A stretch of 64,000 nucleotides of DNA from Tolypeutes matacus (taxonomy: Eukaryota; Chordata; Mammalia; Cingulata; Chlamyphoridae). The stretch spans positions 736,439 to 800,438 of the forward strand of contig JAKSZT010053769.1 in assembly GCA_026826555.1 (NCBI GenBank). Direction: 5' to 3'. A model generated the notes under the pieces. It saw only the letters and a list, made by a program, of their open reading frames with translations. It was not told the DNA's origin and did no database searches. The number at the start of each line of letters is the position of its first letter. Position 1 is the stretch's first letter. Below, piece by piece: positions 25,138 through 36,664 of the stretch. Made by a program: the position numbers and the translations under genes.

Positions 25138-25989
25138 AAAATTGTCCAAGGAAAGACCACAGGCAAATTTCCTTTAAATGAGAGAACATTCCATCTGAGA
25201 CTTGTCTTCTCAACAATGGAAGCTAAAAGGCAAGGGAATGGTAACTTTGAAGGGGTGAAAGAAAACAAATGCTAAACTAAAATGTATATGCAGTAAAAGA
25301 TGCTCCACAAATAGAGGTAAAGGTAAAATATTTTCAGACAAATAAAAACTGATGGAATTATTCACCAGCAAAATCACATTACAGGAAATACAATATCAGA
25401 AAAAAATATTGCCAAAATATTACTCAATGTAAAGAATGGAAAGAAGGACAATGATAAGATTAAATATAATCATAACTATGAATAAATATTGTTTTTTTCA
25501 AACAATTAAGATGTCCCACAAAAATAAGTCAAAGGGACTAAATGGATTTATAATGTTCTAAGATTCCTGTATTGTTTGGGAAATGGTAAAAGTACCAATT
25601 AACACATTAATAAGTGACATTGGTATGTCAATCTACATAGTAAAAGTTTATACGGTTGAAACTAACTGTTGAAAATAATAATCATTAAATTAAAAAGCCA
25701 ATGAAAATAAAGAATTTTCAAACTAAAAAAGTTGTATTAATTGTTAAGAAGAGAAATAGATAAGATATTCACATACTTAAAAGTTGAAAAAAAGACTAAC
25801 TGGCAAAAGATATACCATATAAACAGAGAGATGATAAAGCCATGTTGATATCAAAGTGGAATTTAAGGCAAAAGCTTTACTTGGGATGAAAAGGGATATT
25901 ACACAATAACAAAAGTTTCAGTTAAACCAGGATGATAAAATGAATTAACCTTAAAACATATAAAGCTAAACTTAACAAAACATCAAAGC

Positions 25990-26220
25990 ATGATAGATAA
26001 ATCTATACTCACAATGGGAGATCTTCCCACATTTCTCTCAGTTAACAGAAAGCATAAGCAGACAGAAAGTCAAGAAGGCTATAGAAATTTGAAACTGATT
26101 GAAAATCTTGACCAAGTAGAGATATATAGAAGACTACACTCAACATTTGAAGAAGACCCATTTTTTTGCCATAGTGGACATGGAACATATACCAGAATTG
26201 ACCATTTGCTTGGCCATTAA
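25990..26220 (+). pseudogene. Ancient L1 ORF2 endonuclease fragment
   Basis: An open stretch encodes a piece of L1 endonuclease ending HSTFEEDPFFCHSGHGTYTRIDHLLGH. The string TYTRIDHLLGH is the conserved endonuclease segment with the Asp-His pair. The sequence before it (LTMGDLPTFLSVN) matches the GDFNT-like region, but the Asp-Phe-Asn core is altered to Asp-Leu-Pro. It is a relic of the L1 described for 24520-27085. Confidence 0.7.
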
Positions 26221-28095
26221 ATAAATATTAACAAATTACATATTATTTAAATCATATGGAATATGTTTTTTGACTCCAGAATAATTAAGCAAGAAATTGG
26301 TAACAAAAAGAAAATTATAAAATTAAAATTATGCAATACATCTCTAAAGAATTTGTGAGTCAAAGGAGATCCCAAAATAAATTATAGAATAATGTTATCA
26401 AAATAATAATAAATTATTCGGCTAAAGCTGTTTTTGGAAGAAATTTATGCCCTTAAATTAATATCTTAGAAAAAGGGGATACAAATCTAAAGCACCCATC
26501 ATAAGAGGAGATAAAAAATAAAACATGTGAGTTAAAATAAGTGAAATAGGAAACAAAATGCAAGAGAGAAGTTCAACACAGACAAAAGTATGTTAATCAG
26601 AAAGATTAATAAAATTGACAAGTTATTTGCAAATATGATAAGAAGAAAGGAGGGAAGCACTTAGGGGATAATATGGGATAAATTGAAATGTAGTGTCAAT
26701 CAGCTTCAGATTTTAGATGAAATTGATAAATTCCTAAAAAGTATAATTTACCAAAACTAAGAAATAAGTAGAAAATCTTAATATTGTATAATTATAAAGA
26801 AATTGGGTCCACAATTTCAAAATTTCCCACAAAGAAAATGTCAGGTCTTAATAAATTAAAGGCAAATTCTATTTTGCATTTAAGAAATAAATAATGCATT
26901 TATAATACAATTTTTTTTTTAGAAATCAAAAAGGGCCTTGAACTTAGGTAGGGCATGATGAGAAAGAAAAATTTCAGATTAATATCACCAATAAATACAG
27001 TGCAAAAATTGTCAACCAAATACTATCAAACCAAAGCTAATACTGCAACTAAGAAAAAACCGTAATTTCCACAAACAGTTTCAGGTAGGTCCAAAATGGC
27101 GGAGTAGGGACTGGCAGGCTATACTCTTCCTCCAGAAATTGCAGAAAGTTAGTCAGTTTTACTAAGCAGAAAAGAAACCGTTAGTCCACTGGGAAAATCA
27201 GAGAAGGCAGCTAGAGGGGTGGGGGACCAGTCTGCTGAGGGGAGAAGGAAGCCGGGGAAATGATTTGGCTGGCAGACCACTGCTCATCCAGCTCCAAGAG
27301 TGAGTAAAGCCACCGAGCAACCAGGGGTGCATGCTGGTGCCCAACAGACTCTTAAGGGGAGGGAGCTGTGGGGCAATCGGGTGTAGGGACGGCACCCAGC
27401 TGTTTTTAGGGGAGAGAGGAGTGAAGGGTGAGATGAGAGTGGGCAAACCAGATCTCAGCCAGTTCCTAAGATAAAGAGAGATGTGAGCCAGTGCTGAATC
27501 AGCTCTAGGGAGAGAGAAGAAGGAATATGATCAGGTGGGCTGTCACATCTATCTGCCCCAGGAGACAGAGGTACTGGGGCAGTGAAGGGGTGGGTTGATA
27601 GGCACCCAACCACCTGGGTGAGAGGGGAGCCAGGAGAGTCAGCAGTGAACTGACAAGTGCCAACTGACCTAAGGGAAAGGGTAGCTAGGAGAAGCAGCCC
27701 CCAAACTGTCAGGTGTCCAATCATCCCAGAGGATAAGGGAGCCAGGGAGTGATCCAGTAGGTTGTCAGGCACCCAGCCAGTTCCCTGAGTGAGAAGGGGC
27801 TTTGGGGCAAGCAGCCTCAGGATGGGGAACTTAGACTGAGATTTATTTTTATTCATTATTATTTGTTATTTATCTGTGGAGGGAAGGCTGCAGGGTGATT
27901 GATTGGTGAACACTGGCAGTCTAAGATGGTTGCTAGTAGCCTGACAGGGAGTCCTGTTTTTAATCTGGGTTTTTGTTTGTTTTCTCCTTAATTTCTTTAT
28001 TTCTTTTCTTTATTTCATTTCCCCCTCTTCCTTTTCTTTTCTTTTATCCCACCTTCTCTTCTTTGGTCTTCACTTCTTTTCTCCTCTCTTCTCCT

Positions 28096-28160
28096 CCCTT
28101 CCCTTCCCTTCCCTTCCCTTCCCTTCCCTTCCCTTCCCTTCCCTTCCCTTCCCTTCCCTT
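28096..28160 (+). repeat. (CCCTT)13 microsatellite in L1 5' UTR
   Basis: There are thirteen perfect CCCTT units within the pyrimidine-rich part of the L1 5' UTR. The related L1 at 31494-31847 has the same polypyrimidine region without the array, so the repeat expanded after or shortly before this insertion. Confidence 0.97.
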
Positions 28161-28621
28161 CTCTTCTCATCTCTTCAGACTTTTACTTTTTTCCTTTTTC
28201 TTTTTTTTTCACCTTTTTATTGTTTTTCTTTTATATTTTTTATGATTTTTCACTCTTATCATTTTTCTCTTGGCTCTTTTATTTTCTTTTTCCATCCTTT
28301 TTAAAAATTTCTTCTTTTGCTTTTTCTTTCTTTCCTTTTTTGTGGACATAATATATTGGGGGGGGGAACACAGACAATTACAAAGATATACAAGTGGAAT
28401 AAAGTATAAAGAGAATCCTTAATACAAAACAAAATGAAATAAAACCCTGGACTGGAAAGAGAAGCTAACCAACTGAATAAGCTCATCAAGATAAACAGGT
28501 GCAAAAAACCACAAGCCATATACTAAGAAATAGGAAAACATGGCAAAGTCTAATGAACAAAATAAAAAGCAGTAGGAGACACAGAATGTGTAACAACTAA
28601 TCAAGGACATCCAAACATATC

Positions 28622-29450
28622 ATGAATCAACTTAATGTACTGCAGGAAAAGAAAAAGGGATATGAAGAAGACATTGGGGGAACATAAAGAAGTAATCATA
28701 AACATACATTAAAAGATAACAGAAAGGCACAATGCAAGAAATTAAAAATAAGCTGGAAGCTCATAAGAACAGATTTGAACAGGCAGAGGAAAGAAATAGT
28801 GATACTGAAGATAAAATATCTGAAATAACACAGACAGAAGATCAGATAGATTTAAAACTGGAAACAATTCAGCAGAGATTCAGGGAATTGAATGACAACA
28901 CAAAACACACAAACATATACATAATAGACATTCTAGAGGGAGAAGAGAAGGGAAAGGAGGCAGAAGGAGTATTTGAGGAAATAGTGGCTGAAAATTTCCC
29001 AACTTTTATGAGAGACATGAATGCACATGTCCAAGAAGCATAGCACATTCCAAACGGAATAAATCCTAACAGGCTTTTTCAGAGATACACACTTAGCAGA
29101 TTGTCAAACACTCAAGACAAAGAGATAATTCTGAACACAGCAAGAAAAAAGAGATCCATCACATATAGGGGAAGCTTGGTAAGATTAAGTGCTGATTTCT
29201 CACCTGAAACCATGGAGGTGAGAAGGCAGTGGTATGACATAGGTAAGGTGCTAAAAGAAAAAAACTGCCAGGCAAGAATTCTGTGTCCAGAAAAGCTGGT
29301 ATTCAAAAATGAGGTAAAATTCAAAATATTCAGAGAAAAACAGAAACTGAGAGAGTTTGTCAACAAGAGTCCTGCCTCTCAAGAAATACTAAAGGTAGTT
29401 CTGCAGGTTGAAAGGAAAGAACAGGAGAGGGAGGGCTTGAGGAGAGTGTA
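28622..29450 (+). pseudogene. L1 ORF1 pseudogene (RNA-binding protein)
   Basis: The start ATGAATCAACTTAATG is shared with the L1 at 32094. In order there are a Lys/Glu-rich coiled-coil part (EIKNKLEAHKNRFEQAEER at 28735-28790), an RRM part (IIDILEGEEKGKEAEGVFEE then IVAENFPTFMRDMNAHVQEA) and, after a stop at 29041-29043, the C-terminal domain (DKEIILNTARKKRSITYRG, then ETMEVRRQWYDIGKVLKEKN). L1 ORF1p forms trimers that coat L1 RNA. At least one stop and a frame change separate the RRM and C-terminal parts, so it is broken. Confidence 0.8.
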
Positions 29451-29535
29451 GAAAGGAAGATTATTAGTAATAGTACCTAAAGGGATAAAAAGAGAAATAA
29501 AAACTAAATATAACATATATAAACCTAAAGAAAAA

Positions 29536-30945
29536 ATGGGTAAGGTAAGGACTACATTGACAGTAATAACTCTAAGTGTTAATGGATTAAATTCTCCAAT
29601 CAAAAGATACATATTGGCAGAATGCATAAGGCAATACAGACCATCGGTATGTTGTCTACAAGAAACTCACCTTAGACCCAGGGATGCAAAGAAGTTGCAA
29701 GTGAAAGGTTGGAAAATGATTTTACATGCAAACAATAATCAAAAAGGGGCAGGAGTAGCTATACTAGTTGTAACCATTTGGCAGTTTGATGTCATTATGA
29801 ATTCCAAAAATATATATTGGATTATGCTTGTAAACTGGTCTGTTAATCTGGGCATGATTAAGTTATGATTAGGGCGTTAACTGGGCAACATCAGTAGAGC
29901 ATTGAGCCCCACCCCTCGGTGGGTGGGGGAATCAAATATAAAAGGGAAGGCAAAGAACAGAGGGAACAGTTTCTGAGTTGCAGTTCTGATGTTGCAATTT
30001 TGATGCTGGAGCTGGGGAGGTCAGCAGAGGGAGGAGCTTGGTCATGAGGAAGGAGAGACATGAGGGAGAGAGACGAGCCATTCGCCTGAGAGTTTACAGC
30101 TGGCTTGTGGAGAGAAGCAAAGCCTAGAGAGCCTCAGAGTCTAGAGCTGACTGTGTGGAGGAAACAGTGGAGAGAAACACAGCCCCAGGAAGAGAGGAAC
30201 CCAAGAAGCCTGAACCCTGGCAAATATTGGCAGTTGTCTTGCTACATGTGGCAATGGACTTTGGTAAGGGAAAAAGCTTAAGATTTATGGCCTGGTAACT
30301 GTGGACTTCTACCCCAAATAAATACCCTTTATAAAAACCAACCGATTATTGATATTTTGCATCAGCACCTTTTTGGCTGACTGATACACTAATATTGTAC
30401 AAAATAGACTTTAAATGCAAAACTGTTATAAGAGACAAAAGGACACTATATATTAATAAAAGGAGTACTCTATTAAGAAGAAAAAAACAATTATAAATAT
30501 TTATTCATCTAACCAGGGTGCCCCAAAATACATGAGGCAAACAATGGAAAAACTAAGGGGAGAATTAGATGCCTCTACAATCACAGTGGGGAGATTCAAT
30601 GCAACTTTATCACCATTAGAACATCTCAACAGAAGGTTAAGGAAGAAGCAGAGACCTTGAATAATATGTTAGAGGAACTAGACCTAATAGACATATACAG
30701 AACATCACACCCAAATACAGCAGGATATACATTCTTCAACTGCACATGGATCATTCTCCAGGATAGACCACATGCTAGGCAATAGAACAAATCTCAGCAA
30801 ATTTAGAAAGATTGAAATTATTCAGAGTAATTTATCTGACTACAATGGAATGAAGCTGGAAATTAATAACAAGCAGAGAACCAGAATAGACCCAAATATA
30901 TGGAAGTTAAATAACATGCTCTTAATTAACAAATGGTTAGAAAAG
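29536..30945 (+). pseudogene. L1 ORF2 fragment (endonuclease), split by LTR
   Basis: It opens MGKVRTTLTVITLSVNGLNS, followed by VCCLQETHLRPRD with the metal-binding Glu of the QETHL motif. The solo LTR interrupts it at 29769-30389 just after GVAIL. After the LTR the endonuclease continues (KIYRTSHPNTAGYTF-like at 30690, then a piece like HMLGNRTNLSKFRKIEIIQS and NLSDYNGMKLEI). The catalytic SDH motif reads SDY (TAC at 30841-30843). No reverse-transcriptase domain follows. Confidence 0.78.
29769..30389 (+). mobile_element. Solo LTR (ERVL-like) in L1 ORF2
   Basis: The LTR begins TGTAACCATTTGGCAG and ends GACTGATACA (TG...CA). It contains a TATA-like CAAATATAAAAGG at about 29934 and a poly(A) signal AATAAATACCC at about 30320, then the common end TTTTGCATCAGCACC. 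It is flanked by CTAGT (29764-29768) and CTAAT (30390-30394), a 5-bp target duplication with one change, and the L1 reads TATACTAATATTG across the site as in the L1 at 11810. No viral genes remain, so this is the product of LTR-LTR recombination. Confidence 0.8.
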
Positions 30946-31185
30946 TTCTCTATCCATTTGAAAATAAAAAGAAAGTTGAGCACTACTTCATTCCATATAT
31001 AAAGTCAATTTCTAGTGGATAGTTGAAGATTATCAACATTTCTGGAATTTAAATATAAGAGAATAGGTTTACGATTTTGGTGATAGGAAAAAATTCTTAA
31101 ATAGGTCACAAAACACTGAACATAAAGGGAAATGTGAATAAATTGGACTTTGTTAATAGTAAGAACTTTTGTTCATCAAAAGACA
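30946..31185 (+). mobile_element. Ancient L1 ORF2 C-terminal fragment
   Basis: The sequence CATTCCATATATAAAGTCAATT, then ATTCTTAAATAGGTCACAAAACACTGAACATAAAGGG and AAATTGGACTTTGTTAATAGTAAGAACTTTTGTTCATC follows the old L1 ORF2 region upstream of the C-terminus. It is more diverged than its neighbours and lies between two younger L1s. It may be the continuation of the ancient L1 that stops at 27085. Confidence 0.6.
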
Positions 31186-32093
31186 TTTGAATTTGAGTGC
31201 AGAATATGGCCGATGGTGTAGACAGATAAAGCTTAGCTCTTACTAAAACAACTGAGAGGGATTCTAGGGCTGCCTTGGCTTAAGGGTACAGCAGACCAGG
31301 ATACTGCTTCACAACTAAGGGAAAAGTCAGGGACAGAGAGGAGGAAAACAAAATAGAAAACATTTTTTTATCTCTTTCTTTTGTTTCACAATTTTCTCTA
31401 ACTATGCTATATCTTCCCTCCTTCATCCTTATATTTTCTGTTTCCTGTTCTTGTTCTTTCATTCCACCTCTCTGAGCTTGGTCTAAATTATTCTTGTACT
31501 CATTTACCTCTCTCTCCTATTTTCTCAGTGTTTTATTTTCTCTTTTTAAATTTTTTTTCATTCTTTCCTTCTCTCTTCTACTTTTTCTTTTTCCTTCTTC
31601 TCATTTTTCTGGACTTTTAATTCATTTTATATTTTTCTCCACTCTATTTCATGCTTCATTGTTTCTATTCCACTTTTCTAATCTTATTCTCCTGTACTTC
31701 TTACTCGGGTTAATTACTCAATGCCTATGTCTTGTGTGGTCCCTATCCCACCTTTTACTATTATTGCTACTATTACTCATTCTCTCTTCCTATTTCTCTG
31801 GTACTAACAGTCTTTTCAAGGGAACATACACAATGGCAAGGAAATAGAATTTAACAAAGTGACAAGGTGAAACCTTATCACACTCAAAAACAACAAAATA
31901 AAATCAGAGAGCAGAGAGAGAAGCCAATCAACTGAATAAACACACCAAGATAAACAGATGACTAGATACCAACAAAAAAAATACAAGCCACAACTAGAAA
32001 TAGGAAGATATGGCCCAGACCAATGAACAAACAAAAACCTAGAGGAGATGCAGAACATGGAAAAAACTAATCAGAGCTGTCCAAACAAATATC

Positions 32094-32930
32094 ATGAATC
32101 AACTTAATGAAGTGAAGGAAGAGATTAAGGATATTAACAAGATACTGGGAGAACATACTGAAGACATTGTAATCATACATAAAAAGATAACAGATATGAT
32201 GGTGATGAATGACACAACCCAAGAAATCAAAAATAGAATGGAAGCACACAACTGCAGATTTGAACAGGCAGAGGAAAGAATTAGCAATATGAAAGATGGT
32301 ACATCTGAAATCAAACAGGTAATAGAACAGATAGATAAAAAAAATAGAAAAAATCCAGCACAGACTCGGGGACTTGAATGACAACACAAAACACACAAAC
32401 ATATACATTATAGGCATTCCAGAGGGAGAATAGAAGGGAAAGAGGACAGCAGGAGTGTTGGAGAAAATAATGGTTGAAAACTTCCCAACTCTATTAAAGA
32501 TGGATCTACATATCAAAGAAGCACAGCATACCCCAAACAGTATAAATCCCAACAGGCCTACTCCAAGACATATATTTGTCAAATTGTCCCATACTCAAGA
32601 CAACAAAGAGAGAAAACTGGAAGGAGTAAGAGAAAAGAGAACCATCACATAAAAGGGAAGCTCAATAAGATTAAGTACTGATTTCTCATCTGAAACAATG
32701 GAGGCAAGAAAGTAGTGGTATGACATAGTTAAGTTGGTGCTAAAAGGGAAAAAAACTTCTATTCAGCAAAATTGGCATTCAAAAATGAGGGAGAGTTCAA
32801 AATATTCACAAACAAACAGAAACTAAGAGAGTATGTTAATAAGAAACCTGCACTTCAAGAAATACTAAAGGGAGTTCTGCATGTTGAAAGGAAAAAACTG
32901 GAGAGAGAGTTGGAAGAGGATATAAGAACA
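32094..32930 (+). pseudogene. L1 ORF1 pseudogene
   Basis: The frame opens MNQLNEVKEEIKDINKILGE, with heptad-like coiled coil through RFEQAEERISNMKDGTSEIK up to about 32345. The frame then shifts. The RRM part continues as VLEKIMVENFPTLLKMD from 32455 and the C-terminal part as FKNEGEFKIFTNKQKLREYV from 32775, ending near VERKKLEREL. The domain order is that of L1 ORF1p, but the protein is split into at least three pieces by stops and indels. Confidence 0.8.
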
Positions 32931-32989
32931 AATAAAAAGACAGAAAGAGTAATAAAAACAATATATGGCATACAGAAACCCAAAGGAAA

Positions 32990-35900
32990 TATGGCTAACC
33001 TAAGTAATTTGATAACAATAATAACATTGAATGTTAATAGAATAAAATCACCAGTCAAGAAACACAGACTGGCAGAACGGATAAGGAAATATGACCCACC
33101 TATATGTTGTTTACAAGAAACCCACCTTAGACCCAGGGAAGAAGAAGGCTGAAAGTGAATAGTTGGAAAAAATTTTACAAGCAAACAACAACCAAAAAGG
33201 GCAGGAGTAGCTATACTAATATCAGACAAAATAAATGCAAAACTGTAGTAAGAGATGAAGAAGGACACTATATATTAATAAAAAGAGTAACATTTCAAGA
33301 AGAAAGAACAATCATAAACATTTATGCACCTAACCAGGGTACTTCAAATTCATGAGGCAACACTGGAAAATATTAGTGGAGAAATAAATGCCTCTAAAAT
33401 TATAGTGGGGGACTTTAACACCATTATCACCATTAGACAGAACATCTTGACAGAGTATCAATAAAGAAACAAAGACTTTGAATAATCCATTAGAGGATCT
33501 GAACCTAACATCCAAATACAGTGGGATATACATTCTTCTCAAATGCACAAGACTCATTCTCCAAGATTGACCACATGCTAGGCCACAGAACAACACTCAA
33601 TGAATTCAGAAAGATTGAAATTATACAAAGTAATTTCTCTGACCACAATGGAATGAAGCTGGAAATCAGTAAGGGGCAGAGAACAAGATTAGGAGCAAAG
33701 ATATGGAATTTAAACAACACTCTCTTAGAAAAACAGTGAGTCAAGGAGGAAATCACAAATGAAATCAGTCACTACCTTGAAACACATGAAAATGACAACA
33801 CAACATATCAAAACCTATGGGATGCAGCAAAAGGGATACTGAGAGGGAAATTCATAGCCATAAATGTATCAAAAAAGAAAAAGAACTAAACTGCACACCT
33901 GGAGGATATAGAAAGGGAACAACAAACTAACCCTAAAGGAAGTAGAAAGAAAGAAATAACAAAGAATAGAGTAGAACTAAATGAAATTGAAAATAAGAAA
34001 GCAATAGAAAAAATAAGCAAAACCAAAAACTGGTTCTTTGAGAAGATCAATAAAATTGACAAACCACTACTAGGTTAGCAAAGAAAAAAAGAGAGAAGAT
34101 GCAAACACATAAAATAAGAAATGAGGAAGAGGATGTCATCACTGGCCCCACAGAAATAAAGAGTATCATAAGAGGATACTTTGAAAAATTATATGCCAAC
34201 AAGATGGACAATTTAGAGGAAATGAACAAATTCCTAGAAACACACAAGCAGCCAATTTGACAAAAGAAGAAATTGATGAGCTCAAAAGACCAATCACAAG
34301 TAGTGAGATAGAATTAGTTATCAAAATCCTCCGAAATAAGAGCCCAGGACCAGACAGCTTCACAGATGAATTCTACCAAACATTCCAGAAAGAACTAACA
34401 CTAATCCTGCTTAAACTCTGCTAAAAGATAGAAGTGGAACATTGCCTCACTCATTCTATGACACCAACATCACCCTAATACCAAACCCAAGCAAAGACAC
34501 CACAGGAAAGGAAACCTATAGACCAATCTCCCTAATGAACCTAGATGCTAAAATCCTCAACAAAATACTTGCTAATCATATTCAACAACACATCAAACAA
34601 ATTATGCACCATGACCAAGTGGATTTCATCCCTGGTATGCAAGGATGATTCAATATAAGAAAATCAATCAATGTTATACACTACATAAACAGAAAGGAAG
34701 AAAAAAAGTCACATAATCATCTCTATAGATGCAGAAAATGCTTACAAAATATAGTACCATTTCCTGATAAAAAACAATACAAAAGATAAGGATAGAAGGA
34801 AACTTCCTCAACATGCAAAGGGTATATATGAAAAACCCACAGCAAACATTATATAAAATGATGAAATCCTAAAAGCTTTCCTTCTAAGATGGGGAACTAG
34901 ATAAGGATGCCCACTATCACTGCTCTTATTTAACATTCTTTTAGAAGTACTTGCTCAAGCAGTTAGGCAAGAATAAAATATAAAGTCATCCAAATTGGAA
35001 AAGAAGAAGTAAAAACTTCACTATTTGCAGACAGCATGATCCTATACAGAGAAAGCCCTGAAAAATCTACAACAAAGCTTCTAGAGCTTGTAAATGAGTT
35101 CAGTAAAGTCGCAGGTTATAAGATCAATGCACAAAAATCAGTAGCATTTCTGTAAACCAATAATGAGCAATCTGAGGAGGAAATGAGGAAAAAATACCAT
35201 TTACAATAGCAACAAAAGAATCAAATACCTAGGAATAAATTAACTAAAGATGTAAATAACTTATATGCAGAAAATTACATAACACTGTTAAAGCAAATCA
35301 AAGAAGACTTAAATAAGTGGAAGAATATTCCCTGCTCATAAACAGGAAGACTAAACATCATTAAGATGTTTATCCTACCAAAACTGTTATACAGATTTAA
35401 TGCAATCCCAATAAAAATCAACACAACATTTTTTTACTGAGTTGGAAAAACTAACTATGAAATTTATTTGGAAGGGCAAGAGGCCCAGAATAGCCAAAGA
35501 CATACTGAAAAAGAAAAATGAAATTGGAGGTATCACACTACCTGACTTGAAAACATACTACAAAGCTACAGTGGTCAAAAGAGCATGGTATGGGCACAAG
35601 GATAGACATACTGACCAATGGAACTGAATCGAAAGTTGTGATATAGATCCTCACATACACAGTTACCTGATATTTGACAAGGCCACCAAGCCCACTCAAC
35701 TGGGAGAAAATGGCCTCTTCAACAACTGGTGCTTGGAGAACTGGATATCCATATCCAAAAGAATGAGAGAGGAACACCATCTCACAGCTTATGCAAAATT
35801 TAACTCAAGATGGATCAAAGATTTAAATATAAGAGCCAAGACCATAAAGACCTTGGAAGTTAATGTAGGGAAACATCTACAGGACCTTGTAACAGGAAGT

Positions 35901-36664
35901 GATTTCCTGAACTTCACACCCAAAGCACGAGCAACAAAAGAAAAAATAGACAAATGAGACCTCTTCAAAATTAAAAACTTTTGCACCTCAAAGGAGTTTG
36001 TCAAGAAAGTTAAAAGGCAGCCTACAGTGGTAGAAAATATTTGGTAACTATATATCTGATAAGAGTCTATTATCTATCATATGTAAAGAAATCCTACACC
36101 TCAAAAATAAAATTATAGATAAACAACCCATTTAAAAAATGGACAAGTGATTTGAACAGATACTTCTCCAAAGAAGAAATACAAATGACTAAGAAGCATA
36201 TTAAAAGATGCTCAACATTACTAGCTATTATGGAAATGCAAATCAAAACTACAATGAGATACCGTCTTACACCCATTAGACTGGCAGCTATCAAAAAAAC
36301 AGAGGATTTCAAGTGTTGGAGAGGATGCAGAGGAACGGGAACCCTCATTCACTGCTGGTGAGAATGTAGAATTGTGCAGCCATTGTGTAGAACAGTTTGG
36401 TGGCTCCTCCAAAAACCAACTATAGGTCTGCCATATGATCCAGCAATTCCACTGCTGGGTATATACCCAGAAGAATTGAAAGCAAGGACACAAACAGATG
36501 TATGCACACCATTCATAGTGGCATTATTCACTATTGCCAAAAGTTGGAATCAACCCAAATGTCCATCAACTGATGAATGGATAAACAAAATGTGGTATAT
36601 ACATACAATGGAATATTACTCAGCTGTAAGAAGGAATACTGTACTAACACACAGGAAAACATAG
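32990..36664 (+). pseudogene. L1 ORF2 pseudogene, nearly full length, FADD changed to FADS
   Basis: The endonuclease start reads ITLNVNRIKSPVKKHRLAER, followed by ICCLQETHLRPRE, KIDHMLGH (about 33570) and SDHNGMKLEI with the catalytic His present (33644-33646). Reverse-transcriptase segments include [14 protein letters not shown] (34340), [25 protein letters not shown] (34525-34600), and LFADSMILY at 35021-35044, where the second catalytic Asp codon is AGC (35033-35035). The C-terminal domain runs through LPYDPAIPLLGIYPEE and NQPKCPSTDEW to MEYYSAVRRNTVLTHRKT and a stop. Its span of about 3.7 kb matches L1 ORF2, but the frame is interrupted many times. Confidence 0.85.

Larger units (their letters stand above)
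24520..27085 (+). mobile_element. Ancient LINE-1 fragment (L1M-like)
   Basis: This is a diverged L1 running from the ORF1 region (AAATTGATGAAAGACATCAAAC at 24580) through the ORF1 C-terminus (TCTCAACAATGGAAGCTAAAAGGCAAGGG at 25210) and the endonuclease domain to the start of the reverse transcriptase (ATATCACCAATAAATACAG...AAAATTGTCAACCAAATAC at 26980-27020). It is older than the flanking L1s, with many small indels. A younger L1 3' tail interrupts it at 24709-25137, and a younger L1 (27088 on) begins where it stops. Confidence 0.75.
27088..30945 (+). mobile_element. LINE-1 with long pyrimidine-rich 5' UTR and nested solo LTR
   Basis: It begins near 27088 (GGTCCAAAATGGCGGAGTAGG, a typical L1 first line). 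A GC-richer 5' UTR carries a strongly pyrimidine-rich stretch (27960-28345). ORF1 (28622-29450) and the start of ORF2 (29536 on) follow. A solo LTR is inserted at 29769-30389. ORF2 then continues to about 30945, where it changes into older L1 sequence in the C-terminal ORF2 region; the 3' half is therefore missing. Confidence 0.75.

Noticed and set aside
27973..28245. 90-codon Phe/Leu/Ser/Pro-rich open frame suggesting a membrane protein
   Set aside because: It is the polypyrimidine part of an L1 5' UTR, including the (CCCTT)13 array.
32067..32582. 171-codon minus-strand open frame with many hydrophobic residues
   Set aside because: It is the antisense of L1 ORF1, where Lys/Glu codons read as Phe/Leu/Ser; the sense strand has clear ORF1p similarity.
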